DNA from: Cytophagales bacterium
GTDB lineage: Bacteria > Bacteroidota > Bacteroidia > Cytophagales > Spirosomataceae
NCBI GenBank assembly: GCA_028868395.1
Contig: JAGWUO010000075.1
Span: 1 to 6,470, forward strand
Reading direction: 5' to 3'
DNA length: 6,470 bases
Under the pieces are notes generated by a model. The model searched no databases, had not been told where the DNA came from, and was given only the letters and a program-made list of their open reading frames with translations. The position numbers and the translations under genes are program-made. The number at the start of each line of letters is the position of its first letter. Position 1 is the first letter of the stretch. Shown in pieces: positions 1-5,714 of the stretch.

Positions 1-126
1 ACTCGGTGCAGTAGGATCGAAACCGATATAAGCCACCGTCATTTCTTTGGCAAGCTGATCCTCTAAACCCGGAATCATATCGTGTAACATCCCTCTCCAA
101 CGTAATTCTTCAATGAAATTTGTCAT
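1..126 (-). CDS. tyrS: Tyrosyl-tRNA synthetase, N-terminal 42 codons (cut by window edge)
   Basis: This is the beginning of TyrS, the class I cytoplasmic enzyme that charges tRNA-Tyr with tyrosine. Reading the minus strand from the ATG at 126-124 gives 42 codons without a stop up to the edge. The text matches the family's start: [14 protein letters not shown] (residues 3-16), then [12 protein letters not shown] (31-42). By family knowledge, the Tyr and Asp of Y-x-GFDPTA (Tyr33 and Asp37 here) lie in the tyrosine pocket; the HIGH motif normally follows within a few residues and is therefore just outside. The full protein is usually about 420-430 residues, so some 90 per cent is missing. It lies 24 bp downstream of queA on the same strand, with a promoter-like box in that gap, so it may be transcribed both with queA and alone. 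The identification rests on a short stretch, but that stretch is very characteristic. Confidence 0.9.
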   Translation of the reverse strand, partial: MTNFIEELRWRGMLHDMIPGLEDQLAKEMTVAYIGFDPTAPS

Positions 127-142
127 AAATTATTCTTTTTTA

Positions 143-150
143 CAAAAATA
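143..150 (-). promoter_or_regulatory. Bacteroidota -7 box for tyrS
   Basis: The minus strand reads TATTTTTG, matching the TAnnTTTG core recognised by the Bacteroidota primary sigma factor. It sits directly after the queA stop codon and 16 bp before the tyrS ATG, which would give a leader of about 10 nt. The octamer is identical to the one before the adenosyltransferase gene. No TTG -33 element is visible at the usual spacing, and the region is A/T-rich, so a chance match is possible. Confidence 0.5.
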
Positions 151-1359
151 CTAAATATCCTTCTTTTTAAATAATAGGGACGAATCGCCATAACTAAGGA
201 AGCGGTAATCATTAGCTAAAGCCGCGTCATATACCCGCTTCCAATCATCCCCAATCAAGGAGGCAATCAATACCAATAGGGTAGATTTAGGTTGGTGGAA
301 ATTCGTAACGATACCGTCACAGAAATGCAAGGTATAGCCAGGCATGATTAATAATTCAGTTTCAGCCACCCAATAATTTCTATTCTCCTCTTTTAAAAAA
401 TGTAATACGGCATCTAGTGCGTCTTGAACAGATGGGATATAGGAGCGTTCTTCATACGCAAATTCTTTAGGCAACACCAGTACCCCGTTTTCAATAGGTC
501 TTTTCTCAATCAGCCAAACACCACTCCAATACAAACTTTCCAATGCCCGTAAAGAGGTTGTTCCTACCGGGATGAAAGGCCCAAGATGTGCTTTTAATGT
601 TTCAATTAAGGCAGGGGTGAAGACTATTTGCTCCCGGTGCATGGGGTGCTTGCTGACATCCTCTTCCTTGACAGGTAAGAAGGTGCCTGCGCCCACATGC
701 AAGGTGAGATAGGCTTTTTGTATGTTGATTTTGTCTAAATCTGCTAATACCTCATCTGAAAAGTGTAAGCTGGCAGTAGGAGCCGCCACGGCACCTGGTT
801 TTTCTGAAAACAAGGTTTGGTAACGTTCTGCATCAGAAACTTGCGCATCTCTTTCCATATAAGGAGGAAGCGGGATTTTTCCGATATCTTCCAAAACCTG
901 GGCTAAACTTTTGTCCGAGTTCCAAGTGATTTTTATGTGATTTCTTCCGCGATCAATCCACGAGAAGACTAAGTCCCCTTTATAAAGTATATCCCCCTCT
1001 TTCCAACGCTTCTTGTTTCCCACTAAACATTCCCAGCTGGTTTCTCCCTGGCTTTCCATGAGTTGTTCTGTAGGAACCGAATCTGAAAGAGGATGCAACA
1101 AAAAGAGTTCAATGGCCACACCATTCTCTTTAAAGAGCGGTATGCGGGCCGGAATGACTTTGGTATTATTGAAAATTAATAAAGCATTCTCTGGAAGTTG
1201 ATGTGCTAATTGCCGGAATGCTTCGTGTTTGATGACACCATCTTGGTAGACTAAAAGCTTCGAATCGTGGCGATTAGCTAAAGGGAATTGAGCAATTTTC
1301 GATTCAGGTAAGGGGTAATCAAAGGCCTGAATGGAAATATTCGGCATTTGAATGCTCAT
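151..1359 (-). CDS. queA: S-adenosylmethionine:tRNA ribosyltransferase-isomerase QueA (long form)
   Basis: QueA transfers and isomerises the ribosyl part of S-adenosylmethionine onto preQ1 at position 34 of GUN-anticodon tRNAs (Asp, Asn, His, Tyr). This makes epoxyqueuosine, the penultimate step of queuosine synthesis. Family motifs run in order: FDYPLPESKIAQFP (13-26), FNNTKVIPAR (63-72), KIPLPPYMER (161-170), EKPGAVAAPTASLHF (186-200), LTLHVGAGTFLPV (218-230), HPMHRE (238-243), GTTSLRALES (266-275), DGIVTNFHQPKSTLL (348-362) and YRFLSYGDSSLLF (385-397). At 402 residues it is longer than E. coli QueA (about 356). Most of the excess is a stretch of about 58 residues between the ALES and TELLIMPGY motifs, where E. 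coli has about 17. The ATG overlaps the stop of the upstream membrane-protein gene (ATGA, 1356-1359). A purine-rich AGAAGAG just before the ATG could help reinitiation. Met5 is a possible alternative start. The family is clear; activity of the long form is inferred. Confidence 0.95.
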   Translation of the reverse strand: MSIQMPNISIQAFDYPLPESKIAQFPLANRHDSKLLVYQDGVIKHEAFRQLAHQLPENALLIFNNTKVIPARIPLFKENGVAIELFLLHPLSDSVPTEQLMESQGETSWECLVGNKKRWKEGDILYKGDLVFSWIDRGRNHIKITWNSDKSLAQVLEDIGKIPLPPYMERDAQVSDAERYQTLFSEKPGAVAAPTASLHFSDEVLADLDKINIQKAYLTLHVGAGTFLPVKEEDVSKHPMHREQIVFTPALIETLKAHLGPFIPVGTTSLRALESLYWSGVWLIEKRPIENGVLVLPKEFAYEERSYIPSVQDALDAVLHFLKEENRNYWVAETELLIMPGYTLHFCDGIVTNFHQPKSTLLVLIASLIGDDWKRVYDAALANDYRFLSYGDSSLLFKKKDI

Positions 1360-1865
1360 AGCTCTTCTATAAATTTAGGGCTGGCAAACAAACGAACAGG
1401 CAGGTAGATTAACCAAACAAGCAAGAATACGATTCCGAGCATAGGAATGTAGGTGTAATCACTTTGGTAGGTTCTTTCATCATTCAACATTAATAAGGCT
1501 CTCATCACAAGGATCAAATAGGTATTAATAAGTGCCGGAAAGAAATGTAGCCAGTTTATAAAGGTATTTTTGATCGTTTCATTTCCTTTTTCTGCGAAAA
1601 CAGGTAGGATAGCGCCCCATTTTTCCGTGGGAATTTTATCAATGGCCTTGATTAATGACAAAGCTAAAACGTTTAAAACCGTGATGATTCCGGCGACTAG
1701 ATAAAACACTTCTTCTTTGGGTAAAAAACCATCACCCCGTCCCGTTTCTCCAAAATGCACCGCCGTAGGATCAGGAAGCCCTCGGTAAATAAATAACAAG
1801 GAGATTCCGAATGCCACCAGGGACAAAATTCGCCAAACTCGTGATGCAAAATGGTCTATCGACAT
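1356..1865 (-). CDS. DUF1648-like four-helix membrane protein
   Basis: A 169-residue integral membrane protein of unknown function. Four hydrophobic segments are visible, at about residues 11-28, 52-74, 103-125 and 140-162. Between the first two lies LPDPTAVHFGETGRGDGFLPK (30-50), which matches the LPd-x-ipxHf-x-x-GxpDgw-x-xK signature of DUF1648, the domain also found at the start of SdpI-type immunity/signal proteins. The protein is shorter than SdpI, and I see no other SdpI landmark, so an immunity role should not be assumed. It is the first gene of a minus-strand unit: its TGA overlaps the queA ATG by 4 bp, pointing to translational coupling. A TAATTTTG promoter box lies 18 bp before the ATG. 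No functional link to tRNA modification is known to me, and the pairing may be simple co-transcription. Confidence 0.75.
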   Translation of the reverse strand: MSIDHFASRVWRILSLVAFGISLLFIYRGLPDPTAVHFGETGRGDGFLPKEEVFYLVAGIITVLNVLALSLIKAIDKIPTEKWGAILPVFAEKGNETIKNTFINWLHFFPALINTYLILVMRALLMLNDERTYQSDYTYIPMLGIVFLLVWLIYLPVRLFASPKFIEEL

Positions 1866-1883
1866 AGTTGATTAAAATGTCTG

Positions 1884-1891
1884 CAAAATTA
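1884..1891 (-). promoter_or_regulatory. -7 box for the DUF1648-queA unit
   Basis: The minus strand reads TAATTTTG, a match to TAnnTTTG, 18 bp before the ATG of the membrane-protein gene; the predicted leader is about 12 nt. It forms a divergent pair with the box at 1929-1936, the two cores being 37 bp apart. I see no TTG -33 element at the expected distance. Confidence 0.5.
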
Positions 1892-1928
1892 GTTTTGAAA
1901 ATCATACCGACCTAATCTTTATTTCTAT

Positions 1929-1936
1929 TATTTTTG
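1929..1936 (+). promoter_or_regulatory. -7 box for the adenosyltransferase-ilvE operon
   Basis: TATTTTTG matches the Bacteroidota TAnnTTTG core and ends 17 bp before the ATG at 1954, giving a predicted leader of about 10-12 nt without a Shine-Dalgarno sequence. It diverges from the 1884-1891 box within an 88-bp intergenic region, so one bound regulator could affect both directions. No B12-riboswitch-like leader fits in so short a space. Confidence 0.55.
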
Positions 1937-1953
1937 TAGATAACCCCAATAGA

Positions 1954-2505
1954 ATGGCAATTTATACGAAGAATGGAGATGGTGGATTTACCCGCTTAGC
2001 GGATGGAAAGGGAGTGTCTAAATCCAACGTTCGGATGGACGCGATCGGGGATATCGATGAATTAAATTGCCACATTGGTGCGTTAGTTTGCCAAATAGAA
2101 GGACCGCTGGCTGAAAAGTTGCAATCCATTCAGTCGAGTTTATTCGTTTTGGGGGCTCACGTGGCAAGTGATTCCAAAGAATACTTAGGCAACATGAAAC
2201 TCATTTCCTTACACGATATCGTGGCTATAGAGGAGATGATCGATGAAATTGATGGTAAAATAGCGCCGATGCGCTTCTTTATTTTGCCTGGAGGACATCC
2301 TACTATTGCCGCTGCCCAAATTACCCGCACCGTTTGCCGTCGAGCTGAACGTAGCTTGATTCGTTGGGTGCAAGAAGAAGAAAAAGAAGATTATGCGACT
2401 GCGATCGCTTATTTAAATAGATTATCCGATTACTTATTTATGATGTGCCGTTATTTGCACCATTCATTGGATATCCCTGAGATACCATGGAATTCCGGCA
2501 AGTAG
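1954..2505 (+). CDS. pduO: PduO-type cob(I)alamin adenosyltransferase
   Basis: This enzyme moves the 5'-deoxyadenosyl group of ATP to cob(I)alamin, making adenosylcobalamin in the cytoplasm. The 183-residue length is typical of single-domain PduO-family ATRs, which act as trimers. The N-terminal ATP-binding motif appears as IYTKNGDGGFTRL (3-15), a variant of the usual TKTGDxG with Asn at the third position. Further landmarks are VSKSNVRMDAIGDIDELN (21-38), FFILPGG (108-114), RTVCRRAER (125-133, the conserved Arg/Glu helix) and AYLNRLSDYLFMMCRY (152-167, equivalent to YLNRLSDxLFxxAR). The start is fixed by the motif lying at residue 3 and by the promoter box 17 bp upstream. ilvE follows after 12 bp. 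By family knowledge the cofactor serves enzymes such as methylmalonyl-CoA mutase, which is not in this window. The symbol is a family label; it does not imply a propanediol-utilisation pathway. Confidence 0.93.
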   Translation: MAIYTKNGDGGFTRLADGKGVSKSNVRMDAIGDIDELNCHIGALVCQIEGPLAEKLQSIQSSLFVLGAHVASDSKEYLGNMKLISLHDIVAIEEMIDEIDGKIAPMRFFILPGGHPTIAAAQITRTVCRRAERSLIRWVQEEEKEDYATAIAYLNRLSDYLFMMCRYLHHSLDIPEIPWNSGK

Positions 2506-2517
2506 AAACAAAAACTT

Positions 2518-3570
2518 ATGCAAATTACCATTCAAAAAACGCCTACATCTCGCTTAAGCGAGGTTGATTTTGACAATTTGGCTTTTGGCCGCAGCTTTGC
2601 TGATCACATGCTCGTCGCTGAATATGCTGATGGAGCTTGGAAATCCGTCCAAATTCAACCTTACGGCCCACTGTCTTATCAGCCAGCGATGATGTCGATC
2701 CATTATGGTCAGGCCATTTTTGAAGGAATGAAAGCCTATCGCTCTAAGAAAGGAGAGGTATTAGTTTTTCGTCCTGAGGAGAATATGAAGCGGTTCAATA
2801 AGTCTGCGCTTCGTATGTGCATGCCAGAGGTGCCAGAAGAGATTTTCTTGGGTGGTTTGAAGCAATTGATCCAATTAGATAATGCATGGGTACCAGAAAA
2901 AGAGGGTTGCTCTTTGTATATCCGTCCGTTTATGTTTGCGACAGACGAATACGTGGGAGTTTCTCCATCGGCTACCTATAAGTTTATCATTTTCCTTTGC
3001 CCGGTGGGTTCCTATTATTCTAAGCCATTACGTGTTCGAGTGGAGACTGAATATATTCGTGCCGCGAAAGGTGGGGTAGGTTTTGCGAAGAATGCCGGTA
3101 ATTATGGTGGTTCCTTGTATCCTACGATTGAAGCGAATAAAGCAGGTTACGATCAGATTATTTGGACCGATGCGGCGACTCATCAATACGTGGAAGAAGC
3201 GGGAACGATGAACTTAATGTTTGTCATTAATGGTGCCTTGGTGACAGCACCTACGGGGGATACAATCTTGGATGGCGTGACACGTAAGTCGGTTATTCAG
3301 ATTGCCAAAGACTGGGGCGTAGATGTTCAAGAGCGCCTTTTATCCGTGAAGGAACTGGTAGAAGGTATCAGTTCAGGAGCGGTGACTGAAGCCTTTGGTG
3401 CAGGAACGGCTGCTGTAATTGCTCCTATCCAGACGATTGGTTTTGACGGAAAGGATTATGAATTACCAGCGCGTAAAGAGACGGATTTTTCTGCTAAAGT
3501 ATATAACGAAATCAGCCAGATTCGTTTAGGTGAAATCGCTGATACGCGTGGCTGGATTTTTAAAATTTAA
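2518..3570 (+). CDS. ilvE: Branched-chain amino acid aminotransferase
   Basis: A PLP-dependent fold-type IV transaminase that interconverts leucine, isoleucine and valine with their 2-oxo acids, using 2-oxoglutarate/glutamate. It can act in synthesis or breakdown. At 350 residues it belongs to the longer group resembling eukaryotic BCATs, not the roughly 309-residue E. coli IlvE. Motifs: HYGQAIFEGMKAYR (62-75), LYIRPFMFATDEYVGV (133-148), GFAKNAGNYGGSLYP (188-202), whose Lys191 should be the PLP-binding lysine, YVEEAGTMNLMF (224-235), whose Glu227 should contact the cofactor ring nitrogen, LDGVTRKSV (251-259) and EAFGAGTAAVIAPI (291-304). Human BCATs carry a redox CxxC next to the last motif; here both positions are non-cysteine. 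The ATG follows the adenosyltransferase stop by 12 bp (A-rich, no Shine-Dalgarno), consistent with one operon. Its TAA overlaps the stop of the opposite lipoprotein gene. Confidence 0.95.
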   Translation: MQITIQKTPTSRLSEVDFDNLAFGRSFADHMLVAEYADGAWKSVQIQPYGPLSYQPAMMSIHYGQAIFEGMKAYRSKKGEVLVFRPEENMKRFNKSALRMCMPEVPEEIFLGGLKQLIQLDNAWVPEKEGCSLYIRPFMFATDEYVGVSPSATYKFIIFLCPVGSYYSKPLRVRVETEYIRAAKGGVGFAKNAGNYGGSLYPTIEANKAGYDQIIWTDAATHQYVEEAGTMNLMFVINGALVTAPTGDTILDGVTRKSVIQIAKDWGVDVQERLLSVKELVEGISSGAVTEAFGAGTAAVIAPIQTIGFDGKDYELPARKETDFSAKVYNEISQIRLGEIADTRGWIFKI

Positions 3571-4124
3571 TTGGCAGCTGTAAAGCTGATTTTGATACCC
3601 GGATCCTTAGGAGTACTCACATTCTCTAGTTGGATTCGGGTATTTTTGTTTTTAGACCAAAGTAGGATTTTACCTTTTACTTCGGATGGGCCAAATTTAG
3701 CATCTAAATAAGTCTTCCAATGATCAATTAAAGGTTGTACCTCTGATCCCGATTCAACAAATATATCGAAGTCAATTTCTTGTAATTTATTCTGATCATT
3801 AGGAATGTACGTGATATCACTGAAGTTTAAATCTGTATCGTCGAAATAAAGGGTATAGGATTTACCTTTCTCCGGTTGAGATTCCGCTAATTCTAGTGTG
3901 TCTTTTAGACTTTCCATATCCTGTCCCCAATCAGCATTTCGAATCACGAAATTAGGGCTTAGACTTAGTTTTTGAACCCAATCCCCACTTTCTTCCCAGG
4001 CAGAAGTGATTGCTTCTGGCTGTGTATTCACTTCATTTTCACTTTTCTGCTCCTGATTGCAAGAGGCGGCAAAAAATAATATAGCGAATAAAGGAACGAA
4101 TAGTTTATTTAACGGGTTCTTCAT
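3567..4124 (-). CDS. Small SPII lipoprotein with a RNADWG motif, function unknown
   Basis: A 185-residue predicted lipoprotein. The N-terminus has a short basic start, a hydrophobic core (about 8-20) and a lipobox AASC with the lipidated cysteine at residue 22. An acidic, Gln/Asn-rich linker follows (23-45). It roughly resembles Bacteroidota surface-export signals but matches no published version exactly, so inner-leaflet or surface location is open. The mature domain contains FVIRNADWGQDMESLK (59-74), then alternating short strands, then YLDAKFGPSE (139-148) and LLWSKNKNTRIQL (154-166). This order (RNxxWGxSxxxV near the start, LxxKFGxP and a W-x(n)-I-x-L strand near the end) recalls a widespread small bacterial domain, a resemblance from memory that I cannot name. 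The gene appears monocistronic. Its last 4 bp overlap the ilvE stop, and its 3' codons also contain the apparent ilvE terminator. Confidence 0.8.
   Translation of the reverse strand: MKNPLNKLFVPLFAILFFAASCNQEQKSENEVNTQPEAITSAWEESGDWVQKLSLSPNFVIRNADWGQDMESLKDTLELAESQPEKGKSYTLYFDDTDLNFSDITYIPNDQNKLQEIDFDIFVESGSEVQPLIDHWKTYLDAKFGPSEVKGKILLWSKNKNTRIQLENVSTPKDPGIKISFTAAN
3595..3653 (+). terminator. Intrinsic terminator for ilvE, inside the opposite gene
   Basis: Arms 3595-3606 (ATACCCGGATCC) and 3632-3643 (GGATTCGGGTAT) pair over 12 bp with a single G-U wobble in the plus-strand RNA. The T-run TTTTGTTTTT (3644-3653) follows at once. The hairpin starts 24 bp after the ilvE stop. On the minus strand no T-run follows the hairpin, so it is directional. 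The 25-nt loop is longer than usual. The whole element lies in the coding sequence of the convergent lipoprotein gene, where the arms encode parts of DPGI and NTRI. Confidence 0.65.
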
Positions 4125-4158
4125 ACAATTGTGGATGGAGCCAAGGTTTTTTGTTTGT

Positions 4159-4166
4159 CAAAAATA
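4159..4166 (-). promoter_or_regulatory. -7 box for the lipoprotein gene
   Basis: The minus strand reads TATTTTTG, 34 bp before the lipoprotein ATG, giving a leader of roughly 28 nt. With one more base each, this box and the plus-strand box at 4197-4205 form a perfect 9-bp inverted repeat, as expected of divergent promoters. There is no TTG -33 element at the normal distance, and A/T-richness makes chance matches likely. Confidence 0.45.
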
Positions 4167-4197
4167 AATGAATTTCGCCATTGATAATAAAAAATGT

Positions 4198-4205
4198 TAT
4201 TTTTG
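4198..4205 (+). promoter_or_regulatory. Plus-strand -7-like box with no gene downstream
   Basis: TATTTTTG matches the TAnnTTTG core on the plus strand. Nothing on this strand downstream codes for a protein, but a strong plus-strand terminator-like hairpin ends about 100 bp later. A TTG lies at 4181-4183, only 14 bp upstream, which is closer than the usual 17-23 bp spacing. Position and identity with the other boxes argue for a real promoter; local A/T-richness argues against. Confidence 0.3.
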
Positions 4206-4211
4206 GAAAAA

Positions 4212-4306
4212 TTATGTTTTAAAAGGGCTTTGGCCATAACGATATATAAGATTATTAGTGGTTAGGTATTTTTAAAATGAGCTGGTCTTTGACCGGCTTT
4301 TTTTTT
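4212..4306 (+). ncRNA. Candidate small RNA of about 95 nt
   Basis: This is inferred only from its ends: a TAnnTTTG box at 4198-4205 predicts a start near 4210-4214, and a hairpin with nine T ends it at 4306. The body is A/T-rich, with a weak 3-bp GGC/GCC hairpin near 4227-4236. It contains no credible reading frame; the only ATG frame that ends in the terminator is 11 codons. It resembles no RNA family I recognise. It occupies most of the 184-bp gap between the lipoprotein and Omp85 genes. Confidence 0.25.
4281..4306 (+). terminator. Intrinsic terminator, plus orientation, perhaps bidirectional
   Basis: GCTGGTC (4281-4287), loop TTT, GACCGGC (4291-4297) form a 7-bp stem with one G-U pair, followed by nine T (4298-4306). 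This is textbook form for plus-strand transcription, yet no plus-strand gene ends here. In the minus direction the same hairpin begins 11 bp after the Omp85 stop and is followed by the interrupted TCATTTT, so it may also end the Omp85 transcript less efficiently. Confidence 0.7.
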
Positions 4307-4308
4307 GG

Positions 4309-5697
4309 CTAAAATTCTCTGCCAATACTAACCACAAGACCAGATCTACCACTTCCCACAACGGGTACGCCCAGTTTACAAACGAAATTATAATAGGTCA
4401 CCATATCGAAGCCTAATCCCATTCCATAGATCCAGCGATTGGAAAAACGACTAGCTGTTAATTCCGGGTTAGGCTGGTATACATAGGCAAAATCAAAGAA
4501 TACCGTGGGGTAAATAGAGATTGGCATTTGATTAAATTGCTTGTAAGGGATAAACCGGATGGGAATGATTTTGTTGAATAACTGGTATTTAAAGGTGTTT
4601 TTAGAGAGTAAATAATTTGTTCCGTCGATCACATTTAATTCATAGCCACGTACGTTATCACTACCATAACCGAGAGCCTGTAAATTAGCATAGGGAATGT
4701 TCTTGTTCTCTTGCGTTATCTTCCCTTTCCATTGTGTCGTTATAAAGAAATTGGATCCTAAGTCAAAAAAATAGGCCAAGGAGGCTTTTAAATCCCAATA
4801 ATTTAAAGCGTCCTGCGCTAAAATTCCATAGAAATTGTAGGCAAAATCGAGTTTTCTGCCCCGAAGTGGATAGGGTGCATAATCTCTAAAATCATAAGAA
4901 TAAGCATAGGTTAATTGTAGAAAATTTTGCTCATTCGATCCCTTGTAGTAATAATTGGGGTTTAATTGTCGAATAGTATCTGCTATAACCGAATGACTAT
5001 AGCGGACCTCGGCATAATGGAAGTCGTAAAATTTCAGTCTCTTTCGAAGACTTAAGGCACCACTCCAACGTTCCCTTAGTATTTTTTCACTACTTAAGTT
5101 ATTTAAAGTGTCATTTATGGTTCTAAATGCGAGGTTTTTATTCGTCGTGTAGGTAAGTGAGGCTCCTATTCCAAGCGTTTTATTGCGGTCAATGTAAGGA
5201 TTTGAATAACCCAATTCTAGGCGTTGGGTATATCCTGTTTCTGCCTTAAAACTAAGTTTTTCATTTCTGCCCCGAAAATTATTGTGAATCAAATGGGCTC
5301 CATAAATCGTGCGTTCCATCGAGTGTCCTCGGGACCACCAATCGTTTAAATTTCGATCAGCTAATTGAAAAATGGGATAACCTAATAAATACCACTGCTC
5401 TAAGAATTCATAGGTGATGACGATGTGTTCGGGCTTGTTTTGGTGGTAATCGCCTTTGACCCAAATGAACAAATTAGTATTGGTCAATTTTCGCCTATTA
5501 AACTCAAGACGACTGTCGAGTGTTGAAACCTGAATGGTGTCGCCCGATGAAAAATCCAATTCCCTGCTCAGGATATTGTCCCGTGTTTTTTCATTCCCTT
5601 TGAAAATAACACTGTCCACTATTACATACTGAGCTCGAGCTGCTTCTTGAATAAAAAAGCAGGCTAGTAGTAGGAGATATAGGCGGTAATTTTTCAC
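4309..5697 (-). CDS. Omp85-family outer-membrane protein with one POTRA domain
   Basis: A 462-residue outer-membrane beta-barrel of the BamA/TamA superfamily, whose members insert or export proteins or lipids. A signal peptide covers residues 1-22 and ends in ARA before Gln23. A single POTRA domain spans about 25-98, with IFKGNEKTRDNIL (31-43) and FNRRKLTNTNLF (66-77). The barrel fills the rest. LGYGSDNVRGYE (342-353) holds the conserved RGY of the Omp85 lid loop; FFDFAYVY (400-407) matches the later barrel motif; the protein ends in Phe, as outer-membrane barrels usually do. True BamA has about five POTRA domains and Bacteroidota TamA-like proteins several, so this is a small accessory member with unknown client. 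The start is GTG (5697-5695): no in-frame ATG lies nearby, the first internal Met is residue 127, and the signal peptide supports it. It lies 17 bp downstream of the acyl-CoA synthetase, probably in the same transcript. Confidence 0.85.
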   Translation of the reverse strand: MKNYRLYLLLLACFFIQEAARAQYVIVDSVIFKGNEKTRDNILSRELDFSSGDTIQVSTLDSRLEFNRRKLTNTNLFIWVKGDYHQNKPEHIVITYEFLEQWYLLGYPIFQLADRNLNDWWSRGHSMERTIYGAHLIHNNFRGRNEKLSFKAETGYTQRLELGYSNPYIDRNKTLGIGASLTYTTNKNLAFRTINDTLNNLSSEKILRERWSGALSLRKRLKFYDFHYAEVRYSHSVIADTIRQLNPNYYYKGSNEQNFLQLTYAYSYDFRDYAPYPLRGRKLDFAYNFYGILAQDALNYWDLKASLAYFFDLGSNFFITTQWKGKITQENKNIPYANLQALGYGSDNVRGYELNVIDGTNYLLSKNTFKYQLFNKIIPIRFIPYKQFNQMPISIYPTVFFDFAYVYQPNPELTASRFSNRWIYGMGLGFDMVTYYNFVCKLGVPVVGSGRSGLVVSIGREF

Positions 5698-5712
5698 CTT
5701 GCAAGGTAAAAA
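5690..5712. repeat. Inverted repeat spanning the Omp85 start codon
   Basis: A perfect 12-bp palindrome, ACCTTGCAAGGT (5696-5707), is flanked by five T (5690-5694) and five A (5708-5712), with one unpaired base, C5695. In the minus-strand mRNA this could fold into about 9 bp with a UGCA loop. The first two bases of the GTG start would then lie in the stem and the third would be the bulge. The fold is A/U-rich and its stability doubtful; as DNA it could be a dimeric protein's site. Confidence 0.5.
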
Positions 5713-5714
5713 CT

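Noticed and set aside
1013..1201. A 62-codon plus-strand frame.
   Set aside because: It lies wholly within queA on the opposite strand, and queA motifs are intact across it.
1356..1865. SdpI-type immunity protein.
   Set aside because: Only the DUF1648 signature is shared. The protein is short, lacks other SdpI features and has no toxin gene nearby.
1866..1953. A cobalamin riboswitch before the adenosyltransferase gene.
   Set aside because: The predicted leader is only about 10-12 nt, far too short for a B12 riboswitch, and no B12-box-like sequence was seen.
2882..3079. A 65-codon plus-strand frame.
   Set aside because: It is an out-of-frame shadow inside ilvE.
3513..3562. CAGCCA / TGGCTG repeat near the ilvE end followed by ATTTTTAAAA, as a possible terminator on either strand.
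   Set aside because: There are only 6 pairs across a loop of about 30 nt, inside ilvE codons. The hairpin at 3595-3653 is far better for the plus strand.
3576..3590. CAGC...GCTG hairpin just after the ilvE stop.
   Set aside because: The stem is only 4 bp and no proper T-run follows.
4121..4237. A 38-codon minus-strand reading frame (starting MAKALLKHNF) whose TGA overlaps the lipoprotein ATG.
   Set aside because: The overlap is striking, but the frame runs through the likely lipoprotein promoter box, is highly A/T-rich, has no promoter-like box of its own and no recognisable domain. It is most likely a chance frame.
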